Assembly (NCBI RefSeq): GCF_001028665.1
Contig: NZ_CP011505.1
Coordinates: forward strand, 124,001-188,000
DNA from: Burkholderia pyrrocinia
GTDB taxonomy: Bacteria; Pseudomonadota; Gammaproteobacteria; Burkholderiales; Burkholderiaceae
Length of the DNA: 64,000 bases
Reading direction: 5' to 3'
Of the stretch, positions 18,471-26,640 are shown piece by piece; the first letter of the stretch is position 1, and every line of letters starts with the position of its first letter. The notes beneath the pieces are model-generated. The model worked only from the letters and a program-made list of their open reading frames with translations, ran no database searches and was not told where the DNA came from. Made by a program: the position numbers and the translations under genes.

Positions 18471-19738
18471 TGAAGCGACTCAGCATCGTCTGCATTGCGT
18501 TGGCCGGCGCGGCAAGCACGTGCCACGCGAGTGACGCGGAAGAGGCGGGCCTGGCGCTCGCCGACGCGACGCCGGTGCAGACGGTTGACGACGGCAAGTA
18601 CCAGTTCAGCATCGAACCAGGCCTGCGCTTCGCTACCCTGCGGCCAGGCGGCACGCGGATGGCCACGCGCCTGTCGCTCGACCTGACCGCGCGCCATGCG
18701 TTCTCGAGCGGCTGGGGCATCAATCTCGCCGATCGACTCGACCTGAACGGTCCATTACGCTTCGATGACGACTCCGGTGCGATCAACACGCTGAAGGAAC
18801 TGTACGTGGACGGTCGTGTGGGCGGCGGCAAGACACTGCTGCAGGCCGGCCGCGTCAACGTGAGGCTCGGTGTCGCCACCGGCTACAACCCGACCGACTT
18901 CTTTCGCGACAACGCGGTCCGCTCCGTGACATCGGTGGATCCCGCGAGCCTGCGAGAGAACCGGCTCGGCACCGTGATGTTGCGCGGTCAGCAATTGTGG
19001 GCAGACGGTTCCGTCAGCGCGCTTGTCGCGCCGCGCATCGCGGATCATGCAACCGACGCGTCGTTCTCGCCGGACTTCGGCGCAACGAATCAGCGCACGC
19101 GCTGGATGCTTCAGTTCAGCCAGCACGTGATCTCGGATCTGTCACCGCAGATCGTGATCTATGACGACGGAAAGCCGGGCAGTTCGCCGCAATTCGGCGT
19201 CAACCTGGTCCATCTCGTGAACAATGCGTGCGTCGGATACGCGGAATGGTCCGGAGGGCGAGGGCCGTCGACGCTCGCTCGCGCGCTCGGACGCCCGTAT
19301 AGCGATGTCGCGTTTCGCTGGAAGCTCGCAACAGGCGTGACTTGCACGACGTCTCGCAATCTGTCCGTCACGCTGGAGTATGACCGGGATGGCGCGGCAC
19401 TCGATCGTGCCGGCTGGCAGGCGCTGCGCAACGGCCCCCCGGCCAGCTACGCCGCGTATCGGGCGCTGTCGGCCGCGCAGCAAGACCCCGTCACGCGTGA
19501 CGGGCTGTTCGCGATGGTCAGATGGCAGGATGCATGGTTCCAGCGTCTCGACCTGTCCGGTTTCGTCAGGTTGAACCTCGCGGATCGCAGCAGGCTCACC
19601 TGGCTCGAAGCGCGCTATCGCTTCGCCCGTACCGACGTCGCACTGCAATGGCAGATCAATGCGGGCGCGTCATCGACCGAATTCGGCGCACTGCCGCAGT
19701 CGAATCTTTGGCAGCTGCTCGTCAAGCACTACTTATGA
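18467..19738 (+). CDS. Outer-membrane beta-barrel protein of unknown function
   Basis: This 423-residue protein has a signal peptide (MMKRLSIVCIALAGAASTCHA) followed by alternating amphipathic strands rich in Asp, Arg and aromatic residues. It ends in a hydrophobic strand (LWQLLVKHYL) typical of barrel proteins. No porin, FadL or TonB-receptor signature is visible. Translational overlap with the LolA-like gene suggests they act together, perhaps as the outer-membrane end of the ABC system. I cannot name a family. Confidence 0.6.
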   Translation: MMKRLSIVCIALAGAASTCHASDAEEAGLALADATPVQTVDDGKYQFSIEPGLRFATLRPGGTRMATRLSLDLTARHAFSSGWGINLADRLDLNGPLRFDDDSGAINTLKELYVDGRVGGGKTLLQAGRVNVRLGVATGYNPTDFFRDNAVRSVTSVDPASLRENRLGTVMLRGQQLWADGSVSALVAPRIADHATDASFSPDFGATNQRTRWMLQFSQHVISDLSPQIVIYDDGKPGSSPQFGVNLVHLVNNACVGYAEWSGGRGPSTLARALGRPYSDVAFRWKLATGVTCTTSRNLSVTLEYDRDGAALDRAGWQALRNGPPASYAAYRALSAAQQDPVTRDGLFAMVRWQDAWFQRLDLSGFVRLNLADRSRLTWLEARYRFARTDVALQWQINAGASSTEFGALPQSNLWQLLVKHYL

Positions 19739-19799
19739 CGCGGAGCATGTGCGCATGTTTCGCGCGACGCGTGGCGCCGCACACATCGAGGAGCAATTC

Positions 19800-20192
19800 A
19801 TGAAAAGCTACGTTACGTCGGGTAACGGACTGCCGCAATGGCCATCGCCGATCAGTCATGCGGTCGTCGCAAACGACACCTGTTACCTTAGCGGTCAACT
19901 GTCATTGGACGCCGATGGTCGCTATGTGCCCGGTACACCCGCGGAAGAGGCCAGACGCGCGTTCGCGAACCTGTTCAGCGCGCTCGATGCGGCAGGCTTC
20001 GACCCTCGGGATCTGGTATTCGTCGACATCGCGTTCGTCGACATCGGTGCGCTTGCGGAGGTGAACGAGGTATACGCGGACCTGTTCCCCGCCGATCGTC
20101 GCCCCGCGCGAACCGTATACCAGGCGGCCGCGTTGCCGTTCGGCGGCCAGGTGAAGGTGATGGGCGTAGCCGTTCGCGACGCCTCCCGTTGA
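19800..20192 (+). CDS. RidA/YjgF/YER057c-family deaminase
   Basis: This 130-residue protein has the RidA pattern: SHAVVANDTCYLSGQ near the N-terminus, a central ALDAAGFDPRDLVFVDI and the C-terminal RPARTVYQAAALPFGG, which contains the conserved Arg. RidA hydrolyses reactive enamine/imine intermediates released by PLP enzymes. That fits a neighbourhood with two SbnA-like and one decarboxylase PLP enzymes, although it may act in unrelated catabolism. GAGGAG precedes the ATG. It is convergent with the di-haem peroxidase gene. Confidence 0.85.
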   Translation: MKSYVTSGNGLPQWPSPISHAVVANDTCYLSGQLSLDADGRYVPGTPAEEARRAFANLFSALDAAGFDPRDLVFVDIAFVDIGALAEVNEVYADLFPADRRPARTVYQAAALPFGGQVKVMGVAVRDASR

Positions 20193-20213
20193 CGTGCGAC
20201 GGGAGGCGGCCGG

Positions 20214-21512
20214 TCAGCGCTCGACGATGGGGCCGGAGAAGGCGCCGAGCAGGGCGACGAGCTGTCGTTGTTCCTCGTCCGACAACGCGATTTTCTTCAG
20301 TTCGCTATGCCCGATCGCAGCCGCCGGCGCGTCCGCGTAGTGCCGCATCACGGCTTCAAGGGACGCGAATTGTCCCGCATGCATATACGGCGGTCGCAGT
20401 GCGACGTTACGCAGGCTCGGCGTTTTGAACGCGGCAAGCATCTGCGGGTCGTCGGTCGAGATGAACTGCAGCTCGTCGCACTGCTCGGGCTTTGCGTCGC
20501 TGAACGGTCCCATGCAATTGAATTCGTCGTGCAGCACCTTGTCGACCGCCGCCGCGCGGCCGGTATCGGAGGCCGCTCCGCTGCGCGGCGGTACGCCGAT
20601 GTTGTGGAACTGACGATCGCTCAGCATCGGCCCGGTGTGGCACGTCACGCATTGACCCTTGCTGATGAATACGCGCAGCCCCGCCTTTTCGACCGCGCTG
20701 AGCGCCGCGAGCCTGCCCGGGTCGCCAGTCAGGACACCATCGACGTAAGTATCGAAGTTCGACGGCCCGTACTGCAGTGTCGCTTCGTACGCCGCGATCG
20801 CCTTGCCGAGATTCGCGAACACGCGCGACACGTCGGTGCGCGTGCGTTCGTCGAGTGCCCGCCACGCCGCCTTTTCGACGTCGGTGCCAAGCGGACCCGC
20901 GTCGCGCGGCAACGCGCTCAGGTTGGGTAATGGTCCGAACAACGACTCGTATTCGCCACGATAGTGCTCGGCCAGCACATGTGCGGCGCGCAGCCGGGTG
21001 CCGGCGTGTTCGTTGTGATCCTCGATCGGCCCGATCGCTTGCGACCACACACTGTCCTTGCGGCCGTCCCAGAATAGCCATGGAGAGCCGGCCACGCCGA
21101 CCACGGGCATCGTGCGGCGTACGCCGGTGCCCAGGCCGATCGCGAGGGGTCGCCCGTCCTCGAACTGGCGGTCGACGGCGTGGCAGCTGGCGCAAGCGAT
21201 TGCACCGTTGCGGCTGAACCGCGGGTCGGCGAACAGCCGTTTGCCGAGCCGCGCCGCGTTCGCGGACGTCGCGACCCGATTCGACGGATCGGCCTTTGCG
21301 GGCGTGCTGGACGGCATGCGCATCGACTTGAGCAGCGCCTGCTCGTCGGCGCTCCAGCGATCCGGCGTATCGGCAGTTTCGGTCGCCGCGTCGGACGTGT
21401 GGGCGGGCCATGCACTCCAGACAAGCGTTGCGGCGACAACCGCGGCGGTCGCCAGCCCGTAATGCGTGCGGGACGGCCGGCGCACGCGCCGGCCCGGGTC
21501 ACGCGATCGCAT
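20214..21512 (-). CDS. Di-haem cytochrome c peroxidase / MauG-like protein
   Basis: This 432-residue exported protein carries two CxxCH haem c motifs (CASCH at 107-111 and CVTCH at 288-292). It also has the CCP-family segments PWLFWDGRKDSVWSQA and RPPYMHAGQFASLEAVMRHY. An N-terminal membrane segment (about residues 19-37) acts as a signal or anchor. Classical CcpA enzymes reduce peroxide in the periplasm, while MauG-like ones oxidise protein or peptide substrates. Its ATG at 21512 overlaps the end of the amidohydrolase gene by 14 bases. It is the last gene of a six-gene minus-strand operon headed by a carrier protein, so a tailoring oxidation is conceivable but unproven. Confidence 0.88.
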   Translation of the reverse strand: MRSRDPGRRVRRPSRTHYGLATAAVVAATLVWSAWPAHTSDAATETADTPDRWSADEQALLKSMRMPSSTPAKADPSNRVATSANAARLGKRLFADPRFSRNGAIACASCHAVDRQFEDGRPLAIGLGTGVRRTMPVVGVAGSPWLFWDGRKDSVWSQAIGPIEDHNEHAGTRLRAAHVLAEHYRGEYESLFGPLPNLSALPRDAGPLGTDVEKAAWRALDERTRTDVSRVFANLGKAIAAYEATLQYGPSNFDTYVDGVLTGDPGRLAALSAVEKAGLRVFISKGQCVTCHTGPMLSDRQFHNIGVPPRSGAASDTGRAAAVDKVLHDEFNCMGPFSDAKPEQCDELQFISTDDPQMLAAFKTPSLRNVALRPPYMHAGQFASLEAVMRHYADAPAAAIGHSELKKIALSDEEQRQLVALLGAFSGPIVER

Positions 21513-22461
21513 CGATCGTGCGCGGCGCCGGCAGCAGCGCGTGCGTGTTGCCGGACATCAACCACTTGCGTTGCACCGGCGCGACCGCCGCCAGCGGACC
21601 ATTGGGGGCCAGAAACTGTTCCATCACCTTGCGATGGCCCCCCGAATTGCGAAAGACCGGCCAGTCGGTGCCGAACAGGATCTTGTGATTGATGTTCATG
21701 CGGAACAGCTCCGCGAGGGCGGTCGACCAACCCTGAGGATGCTGGGAACCGAGAAACGCGCTGATGTCGAGATACACATTCGGTCGATACGCGCACTGTC
21801 GCACGCACGCGTCGACGTGATGGACGGCGCCGTGCGCGAGGATGAAGTTCACGTCGGGAAAATCGAACGCCGCGCGGTCGAGCAGATCGGGGTGCGAGTA
21901 CGCGAATTCGAGCGTCGGGCTGGTCGGACCCACGTGCAGCAGAACCGGCAGCCGGTGTGCGCGACAGATTTCATACAGCGGGTAGAGGATCTTGTCGCTC
22001 GGGCTGTAGCCGCAGGGCGGATACAGTTTCAGCCCGGAGAAGCCGTACTCGACCACGCCTTTCTCGAACAAGGCGACAGCGTCGGCACCCCAACGCGGAT
22101 CGACTCCGCCGAACACGTGGAAGCGCTCGCCGTGGCGCTGCAGAATCGCATGATGCTCGGCGTACATCTCGGCGATCGTCAGGTCGCTCTTCATCACGTA
22201 CGTGAAGTCGGGCAGCAGCAGGACGGCCTGTTCGATACCGGCCGATGCCATGTCGACTGCCAGTGCGTCGCCGAAGTGGTCCTGGCTCTGCGCGAGGTAG
22301 GTATCCAGGAGTTCCGAGCGGGATTTCCGAACGCCGTTTGCGACGAGCCGCACATGAACGTTGGCGCACAAGCCCTCGAGGAACGCGCTCGGGATAAAGC
22401 GCGTCGACGCAATGTGGCAGTGCGAGTCGATGATCGGGCCGCTGTAGATCGGATCGCTCAT
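21499..22461 (-). CDS. Amidohydrolase-2 family metal-dependent hydrolase
   Basis: This protein of about 320 residues begins at ATG 22461, which overlaps the GNAT stop (ATGA). The N-terminus carries the IIDSHCHIA metal motif (HxH). Further on are GLKLYPPCGY, LPVLLHVGP, NFILAHGAVHH and LFGTDWP, the expected order of metal and catalytic residues for the TIM-barrel Amidohydro_2 family. These enzymes hydrolyse or decarboxylate small carboxylates and cyclic amides. A longer upstream frame overlapping the GNAT gene is rejected. The substrate is unknown; operon context suggests a small amide or amino-acid derivative. Confidence 0.85.
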   Translation of the reverse strand: MSDPIYSGPIIDSHCHIASTRFIPSAFLEGLCANVHVRLVANGVRKSRSELLDTYLAQSQDHFGDALAVDMASAGIEQAVLLLPDFTYVMKSDLTIAEMYAEHHAILQRHGERFHVFGGVDPRWGADAVALFEKGVVEYGFSGLKLYPPCGYSPSDKILYPLYEICRAHRLPVLLHVGPTSPTLEFAYSHPDLLDRAAFDFPDVNFILAHGAVHHVDACVRQCAYRPNVYLDISAFLGSQHPQGWSTALAELFRMNINHKILFGTDWPVFRNSGGHRKVMEQFLAPNGPLAAVAPVQRKWLMSGNTHALLPAPRTIDAIA

Positions 22462-23123
22462 ACCGATGCTTTGGCTGCGACAGCACGGTCGGCCTCGCGG
22501 CCGCGGAGCATGCCGAGCGCACGTTCCTTGAGGTCTGCCACGCGCTGCATCATGAAGTGGCCCGCATGAACCTTCCCGTCTGCGCGCGCGTAATCCGGCA
22601 AGGTGCCCCAGATCTGGAAGCCGTAATGCTCCCAGACCCGATGCGCGGGCGTGCCGTCGCGCACGTCGAGCGTCACCAGTTCGACATGGTCCAGATCGCA
22701 TTGCAGTGCAATTTCGACGAATGCGGCGGGCAGCACACCGCCGCCTCGATAGGCATCGTGGATCATGCCTTTCGCGAGATCGGTGATGTGGCGATTGTTC
22801 GGGTTCAGGTTGCGGCGCAACGTGCACAGGCCGATCAGCTGTGCCGTGCTGGCGTAGATCGTCAGCAGACGTACCTTCTCCGCGGCGAGATTCGAGCGCA
22901 GTTCATCGAGGTAGCGGATCGCTTCCGCATCCGTGATGGTTTCGGCGAAACCGATGATCGGTGCGCTCTCGCTCGTGCGTCGCATCAGCTCGATGACCTG
23001 CGCCCCCAGTGCATCGTCGACGGTGTTCGCCCAACGATACGTGACATGCGTGACGTCGACCTTCGGCAACACGATCGGGTACTGTGCGCCGTCGGCAAGC
23101 TGGGTACGGATGGAGTCGTTCAT
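22458..23123 (-). CDS. GNAT-family N-acetyltransferase
   Basis: This 221-residue protein shows the GNAT pattern: beta strand VRLLTIYASTAQLIGLCTLR, an acetyl-CoA loop region around DAYRGGGVLPAAF, and the closing VELVTLDVRDGTPAHRVWEHYGF, typical of motif B. ATG 23123 was chosen because family-like sequence starts shortly after it. It lies 13 bases after the SbnA-like stop. It may acetylate a diamino acid, which would protect or mark an intermediate; self-resistance by acetylation is another option. Confidence 0.8.
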   Translation of the reverse strand: MNDSIRTQLADGAQYPIVLPKVDVTHVTYRWANTVDDALGAQVIELMRRTSESAPIIGFAETITDAEAIRYLDELRSNLAAEKVRLLTIYASTAQLIGLCTLRRNLNPNNRHITDLAKGMIHDAYRGGGVLPAAFVEIALQCDLDHVELVTLDVRDGTPAHRVWEHYGFQIWGTLPDYARADGKVHAGHFMMQRVADLKERALGMLRGREADRAVAAKASV

Positions 23124-23136
23124 GGGTGTCCCTGGG

Positions 23137-24162
23137 TCACATGGTTTCGAGGGCCACGGCGCTTTCGGCGCGTGGCGGCGTCGCGGTGTTGCAAAGGTCG
23201 TCGAGCACGGCCTGGAGGCCATGATCGATGAGCCATTGATCGTCGTAAATCGTGTCCAGATACTTGGTGCCGCTGTCCGGGAGTACCAGCACGATGTTGG
23301 CCGGGCCTTGCAAGGTCGCGATGTAGCGGCGCGCGGCCTGCGCGATCGCGCCGGATGAGCCTCCGAGCAACAACCCTTCGTCGAGCGCGAGACGGCGGCA
23401 ACCGACGAATGCGTCGCGATCTTCGATGCGCATCGTGTCGTCGACGAGATGAATCAGGATGTTGCCGGGCTGGAAACTGAGGCCTGCGCCATTCTGCAAA
23501 TGCGGTCGGTACGTGCCGCCGAACACGACCGAGCCGGCGGGTTCGACGCCGATCACGCGGGTCGACGGATCACGCTCCTTCACATAGCGCGCGATTCCGC
23601 TCAGATGGCTGCCGGTGCTGGCCGACACGATCACGGCGTCGAGCCGATCGGCCAGCTGGGAAACGATCTCCGGTCCGGTGGAGTAGTAATGGGCGTCGAT
23701 GGCGGCCGGATTGTTGTACTGATCGAGGTTGACGCAGTTCGGCACGCTCGCGGCGATCGCTTTCGCGACTGCAATTCGCTTCTTCTGAAAACTGCCGGTC
23801 TCGTCCGGTTGTTCGACCATCTCCACCTCTCCACCGAATGCCCGCACGAGGTTCGCATTCGTCTTCGGTGTCTTCGGGTCGAGCACGCAAATGAAGCGAT
23901 ATCCGCGTGTTGCGCACAGCATGGCGAGCGCATGCCCCATGTTGCCGGACGTCGATTCGACGATCGACCAGCCCGGTTTGAGGCCATGATCGCGCTCTGC
24001 CTGGCGCAGAAGCTGGAGGGCGCTCCGGTCCTTGACACTGTTGCCGGGGTTGTAGCACTCGAGCTTCCCGAACACGCGAATTCGCCGGTGTTCGTTCGAC
24101 AGGCTCTTCAGATAAAGCAGCGGCGTATCGCCGATCAGTTCGACAAGACTGTTTGCGTACAT
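23137..24162 (-). CDS. SbnA-like PLP synthase (cysteine synthase family), copy 2
   Basis: This 341-residue fold-II PLP enzyme has the lysine segment NPGNSVKDRSAL, the loop ESTSGNMGHALAM, the phosphate loop SASTGSHLSGIARY and the C-terminal GGSSGAIA. It matches the SbnA pattern more closely than the copy at 3849-4886, which has SAKIR. SbnA makes the O-phosphoserine/glutamate adduct that SbnB-type enzymes convert to 2,3-diaminopropionate. No SbnB-like gene lies beside it, so it may share the SbnB-like protein at 1424-2470. It sits between the Cys-hydrolase and GNAT genes in the minus-strand operon. A longer upstream start is possible but lies within non-conserved sequence. Confidence 0.82.
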   Translation of the reverse strand: MYANSLVELIGDTPLLYLKSLSNEHRRIRVFGKLECYNPGNSVKDRSALQLLRQAERDHGLKPGWSIVESTSGNMGHALAMLCATRGYRFICVLDPKTPKTNANLVRAFGGEVEMVEQPDETGSFQKKRIAVAKAIAASVPNCVNLDQYNNPAAIDAHYYSTGPEIVSQLADRLDAVIVSASTGSHLSGIARYVKERDPSTRVIGVEPAGSVVFGGTYRPHLQNGAGLSFQPGNILIHLVDDTMRIEDRDAFVGCRRLALDEGLLLGGSSGAIAQAARRYIATLQGPANIVLVLPDSGTKYLDTIYDDQWLIDHGLQAVLDDLCNTATPPRAESAVALETM

Positions 24163-24322
24163 TCGAATTCTCCGACCAGCTGGTTGACGGTGGCTTGTGC
24201 GTCGTTCGCGAGTGGCGCGACGCGATCGGACGCGTGTGATCCGAACTGCTGTCACAGCGCGACTTTAGTGACCGAGGCCCCGGGTCTGTAACTGTCCGAA
24301 CGGGCATCGGACCGGGCGGCCG

Positions 24323-26191
24323 TCACAGTTCGCCCGACTCCATGTCGCCGTACCCGGCATCCGCGAAGAATCGCAGTCGCGGATGCGGAAGTGCGTCGGG
24401 CGCAAGAATCGGGTTGTCGACGAACGTGCCGACGAGTCGCGCCAGGAGCGCCGCGTTCTGGTGAACCATGTGATGACTGCCGCCCAGCATTTCGATCTGG
24501 ATCGGACGAAGCAGCGCAGAAGCAATGGCCCGCGCGCGCGTCGCGCAGGTCATTTCGTCGTATTCCCCGGTAACGAGCATGGCCGGGATTTCCGCGACCG
24601 AACCGTCGCGCTCGGACTCGATTCGATGCGCGCGGAAGTTCAGCAACTGCTGGCTGTAATCGATCATGTTCGTCGCGGACATGAAAGGCGCGTGCAGCCA
24701 GTGGCGCGTCGACGAATCGGACAGCGCGAACATCGATGCATGCCCGTCTCCGCGAGCATCGCTTCGTTCCCGCTTCTCCAGCAGCGCCATCATCGATTTC
24801 GCCATGCTGTCCGCAGCCTTCGGCATACGCGCGACGAGCGAACACATCGTGTTGAGATTGTTTTCGTAGGGGCTGTCCGCGCCGTCGTAGTCCTGCGCGC
24901 CGGCAAACGACGGTGCGATCAGGCTCATCGATGCGATACGGCCGGGCAGCGCTCGCGCCAACGCAAGCGCATATCGCGCCCCTCCGCACCAGCTCGCGAC
25001 GTGAATCGCGTCGATCCGCTCGACGTCGAGCAACTCGGCCACGCTGCGTGCATAGCGGCCAGGGGCATCGGGATCGGAATAATACGCACGTGTCAGTCCT
25101 GCTTCGGCAGGCGTGTCATCTGCTTCGTCCACCAAATAGATGGAAAAATGCGGCGCCAATTCGGCAGCGAAATCATGCCAGACGTCGTGCGGGATGCCGA
25201 AGGCGTTGATGAGCAGCAAGGCCCGGGAACCCCCTCCGCAATTCAGATAGACATGCCCGTTTCCGGTCGTGATGCGCCGCGCGGACGGCAGGTCGACAAA
25301 CCGGGGCGCGACGCGTCGCTCATGCGCTGCGGCGTGAGCGGCGACGCGCGAGGCGATCCGATCGCCCCAGTCGAAGTTGTCGCAGCACAGCCGGTGCACC
25401 CGGACGTCGGTGGGGAACTCGCGCGCGTCGTCGCGGCATCCAAGCGTCTGCGCTGCGTGCCGCAGGTTCGTATCGAGCAGGTCGAGCACTGCGTCCGGAC
25501 CGTCTTGCACGGAGCGGGTTCGCGTCGGAACCTGCGCGAATCCGGCGACGCTCGCAGCGAGCGCTTGCCACGTGATGCGCAGGTCGCCGTACACGACGTG
25601 AAGGCCGGCCGTCGCTTCGGCCGCAAGCCAGGCCAGCACGGCTTCGGCCGTCAACAGGTGAGCCGCGCCGGCCGATTCGCCGGGCAATGCCAGCGGTTCA
25701 TGCTGAAAGTAGGTATCGGCGCGCCGGCGCACCTCGAACACGGTATCGGCGACCGCATCGGCGAGCGTATCGAGCGGTGGTAACGACAGGGTACTCGCGT
25801 CGTCGATGATATCCGTGCCGTTCGCGAGCGCGTCGCCGAGCACGACGATGCATGCGTCGGTCATGGACGCCGCGTCGACGCCGAGCGCGGCCGGGATCGT
25901 CCGTGGCAAGGACGCGAATTCGCGCGTACGCCGGAGCTCGGGATCGTCGATGACGATAGCGATCCGCTGCGTGTCGGGGGCGCTCAGCGTATCGCGAAGT
26001 CTCGCAACGCGCGCGTTTGTTTTCGGGTCCGCCGCGGTGCGGGCGGCTGATGCCGCGTCGCCGGTGCCGAACGCGATGCGCATTGCGTCGAGGTCGCCGG
26101 CAAGCAGCAAATGGATGCTGCCGTAGCCGCCGGCGGAAGATGCCGTGCGCGCGTCGAGTGGTTGACCGTTCAACGGAAATCGATCGTTCAT
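24323..26191 (-). CDS. Two-part protein with C-terminal Cys-nucleophile alpha/beta-hydrolase domain
   Basis: This protein of about 622 residues has a domain of unknown type in its first 300 residues. It is followed by an alpha/beta-hydrolase domain from about residue 320 (LLLINAFGIPHDVW). The nucleophile elbow reads ASWCGG, so Cys402 replaces the usual serine. An Asp in LVTGEYDEMT and a His in GGSHHMVH complete a plausible triad. Cysteine nucleophiles in this fold are known in the SyrC/CmaE aminoacyl-carrier transferases and in some beta-lactam- or beta-lactone-forming thioesterases. It lies 10 bases after the free carrier-protein gene and divergent from NRPSs with degenerate adenylation domains, so an aminoacyl shuttle is my preferred role. 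ATG 26191 has a better-spaced GAG upstream than ATG 26197. Confidence 0.7.
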   Translation of the reverse strand: MNDRFPLNGQPLDARTASSAGGYGSIHLLLAGDLDAMRIAFGTGDAASAARTAADPKTNARVARLRDTLSAPDTQRIAIVIDDPELRRTREFASLPRTIPAALGVDAASMTDACIVVLGDALANGTDIIDDASTLSLPPLDTLADAVADTVFEVRRRADTYFQHEPLALPGESAGAAHLLTAEAVLAWLAAEATAGLHVVYGDLRITWQALAASVAGFAQVPTRTRSVQDGPDAVLDLLDTNLRHAAQTLGCRDDAREFPTDVRVHRLCCDNFDWGDRIASRVAAHAAAHERRVAPRFVDLPSARRITTGNGHVYLNCGGGSRALLLINAFGIPHDVWHDFAAELAPHFSIYLVDEADDTPAEAGLTRAYYSDPDAPGRYARSVAELLDVERIDAIHVASWCGGARYALALARALPGRIASMSLIAPSFAGAQDYDGADSPYENNLNTMCSLVARMPKAADSMAKSMMALLEKRERSDARGDGHASMFALSDSSTRHWLHAPFMSATNMIDYSQQLLNFRAHRIESERDGSVAEIPAMLVTGEYDEMTCATRARAIASALLRPIQIEMLGGSHHMVHQNAALLARLVGTFVDNPILAPDALPHPRLRFFADAGYGDMESGEL

Positions 26192-26201
26192 CGCCATCTC
26201 G

Positions 26202-26468
26202 CTACGCTTTCACGGACAACAGCATTTCGACGAGATCGACCGCGTCGCCGATGGTTTCGAGATTCGCGACCTGTTCCGTGTGCGATGCAAAGCTGACGCC
26301 AAGGCGATCCTCCGTCAGCGCCATCAGGGACAGCAGCGAAATCGAATCGAGCATCAGGTCCGACGTCAGCGACGTTTCGCGAGTCAGCATGTCCGGCGCG
26401 ATATCGAGCGCGGCAATCTGTGGAATCAGTTCGGTAAGCGTAGCGAATACATTCGCGTGGTCGTCCAT
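26202..26468 (-). CDS. Free-standing acyl/peptidyl carrier protein
   Basis: This protein of 88 residues has the phosphopantetheine site in SDLMLDSISLLSLM (Ser in LDS) and the usual helical pattern around it. GGAG precedes ATG 26468; a TTG at 26480 is an inferior start. As first gene of the minus-strand operon, it is directly downstream of a lux-box promoter. It could carry an amino acid for trans-delivery to the NRPS modules, or an acyl group for the nearby di-iron oxidase and ligase. Sequence alone does not say which. Confidence 0.85.
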   Translation of the reverse strand: MDDHANVFATLTELIPQIAALDIAPDMLTRETSLTSDLMLDSISLLSLMALTEDRLGVSFASHTEQVANLETIGDAVDLVEMLLSVKA

Positions 26469-26498
26469 CGGATGCTCCAAGTGCCGTAGGGGTTTCGC

Positions 26499-26546
26499 TT
26501 TATAGCGTCAAGCCGCCGCACTGCCTACCTGCACTGACGTACAGGA
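26499..26546 (-). promoter_or_regulatory. LuxR-type promoter for the carrier-protein operon
   Basis: On the minus strand, TATAAA (26499-26504) is a good -10 hexamer. The lux box centre at 26536.5 is about 44 bases upstream of the expected start near 26492. That is the spacing of LuxR-activated promoters in which the box overlaps the -35 region. No good -35 hexamer is present, as expected for an activator-dependent promoter. Confidence 0.55.
26527..26546. promoter_or_regulatory. lux box between the two biosynthetic operons
   Basis: ACCTGCACTGACGTACAGGA matches the Vibrio fischeri lux box at 14 of 20 positions. It contains the dyad CCTG-AC / GT-CAGG. A second half-site CGTACAGGT lies at 26551-26559. 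The site lies between the divergent carrier-protein and di-iron oxidase operons and could serve both. Confidence 0.65.
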
Positions 26547-26640
26547 TTGGCGTACAGGTGAAACACTCGCCCGAACGGACAGGTTTCAGTCTTGAAAGCC
26601 GCCATTACATTGCCGGTTACCTTACCGACAGGGAACGACC

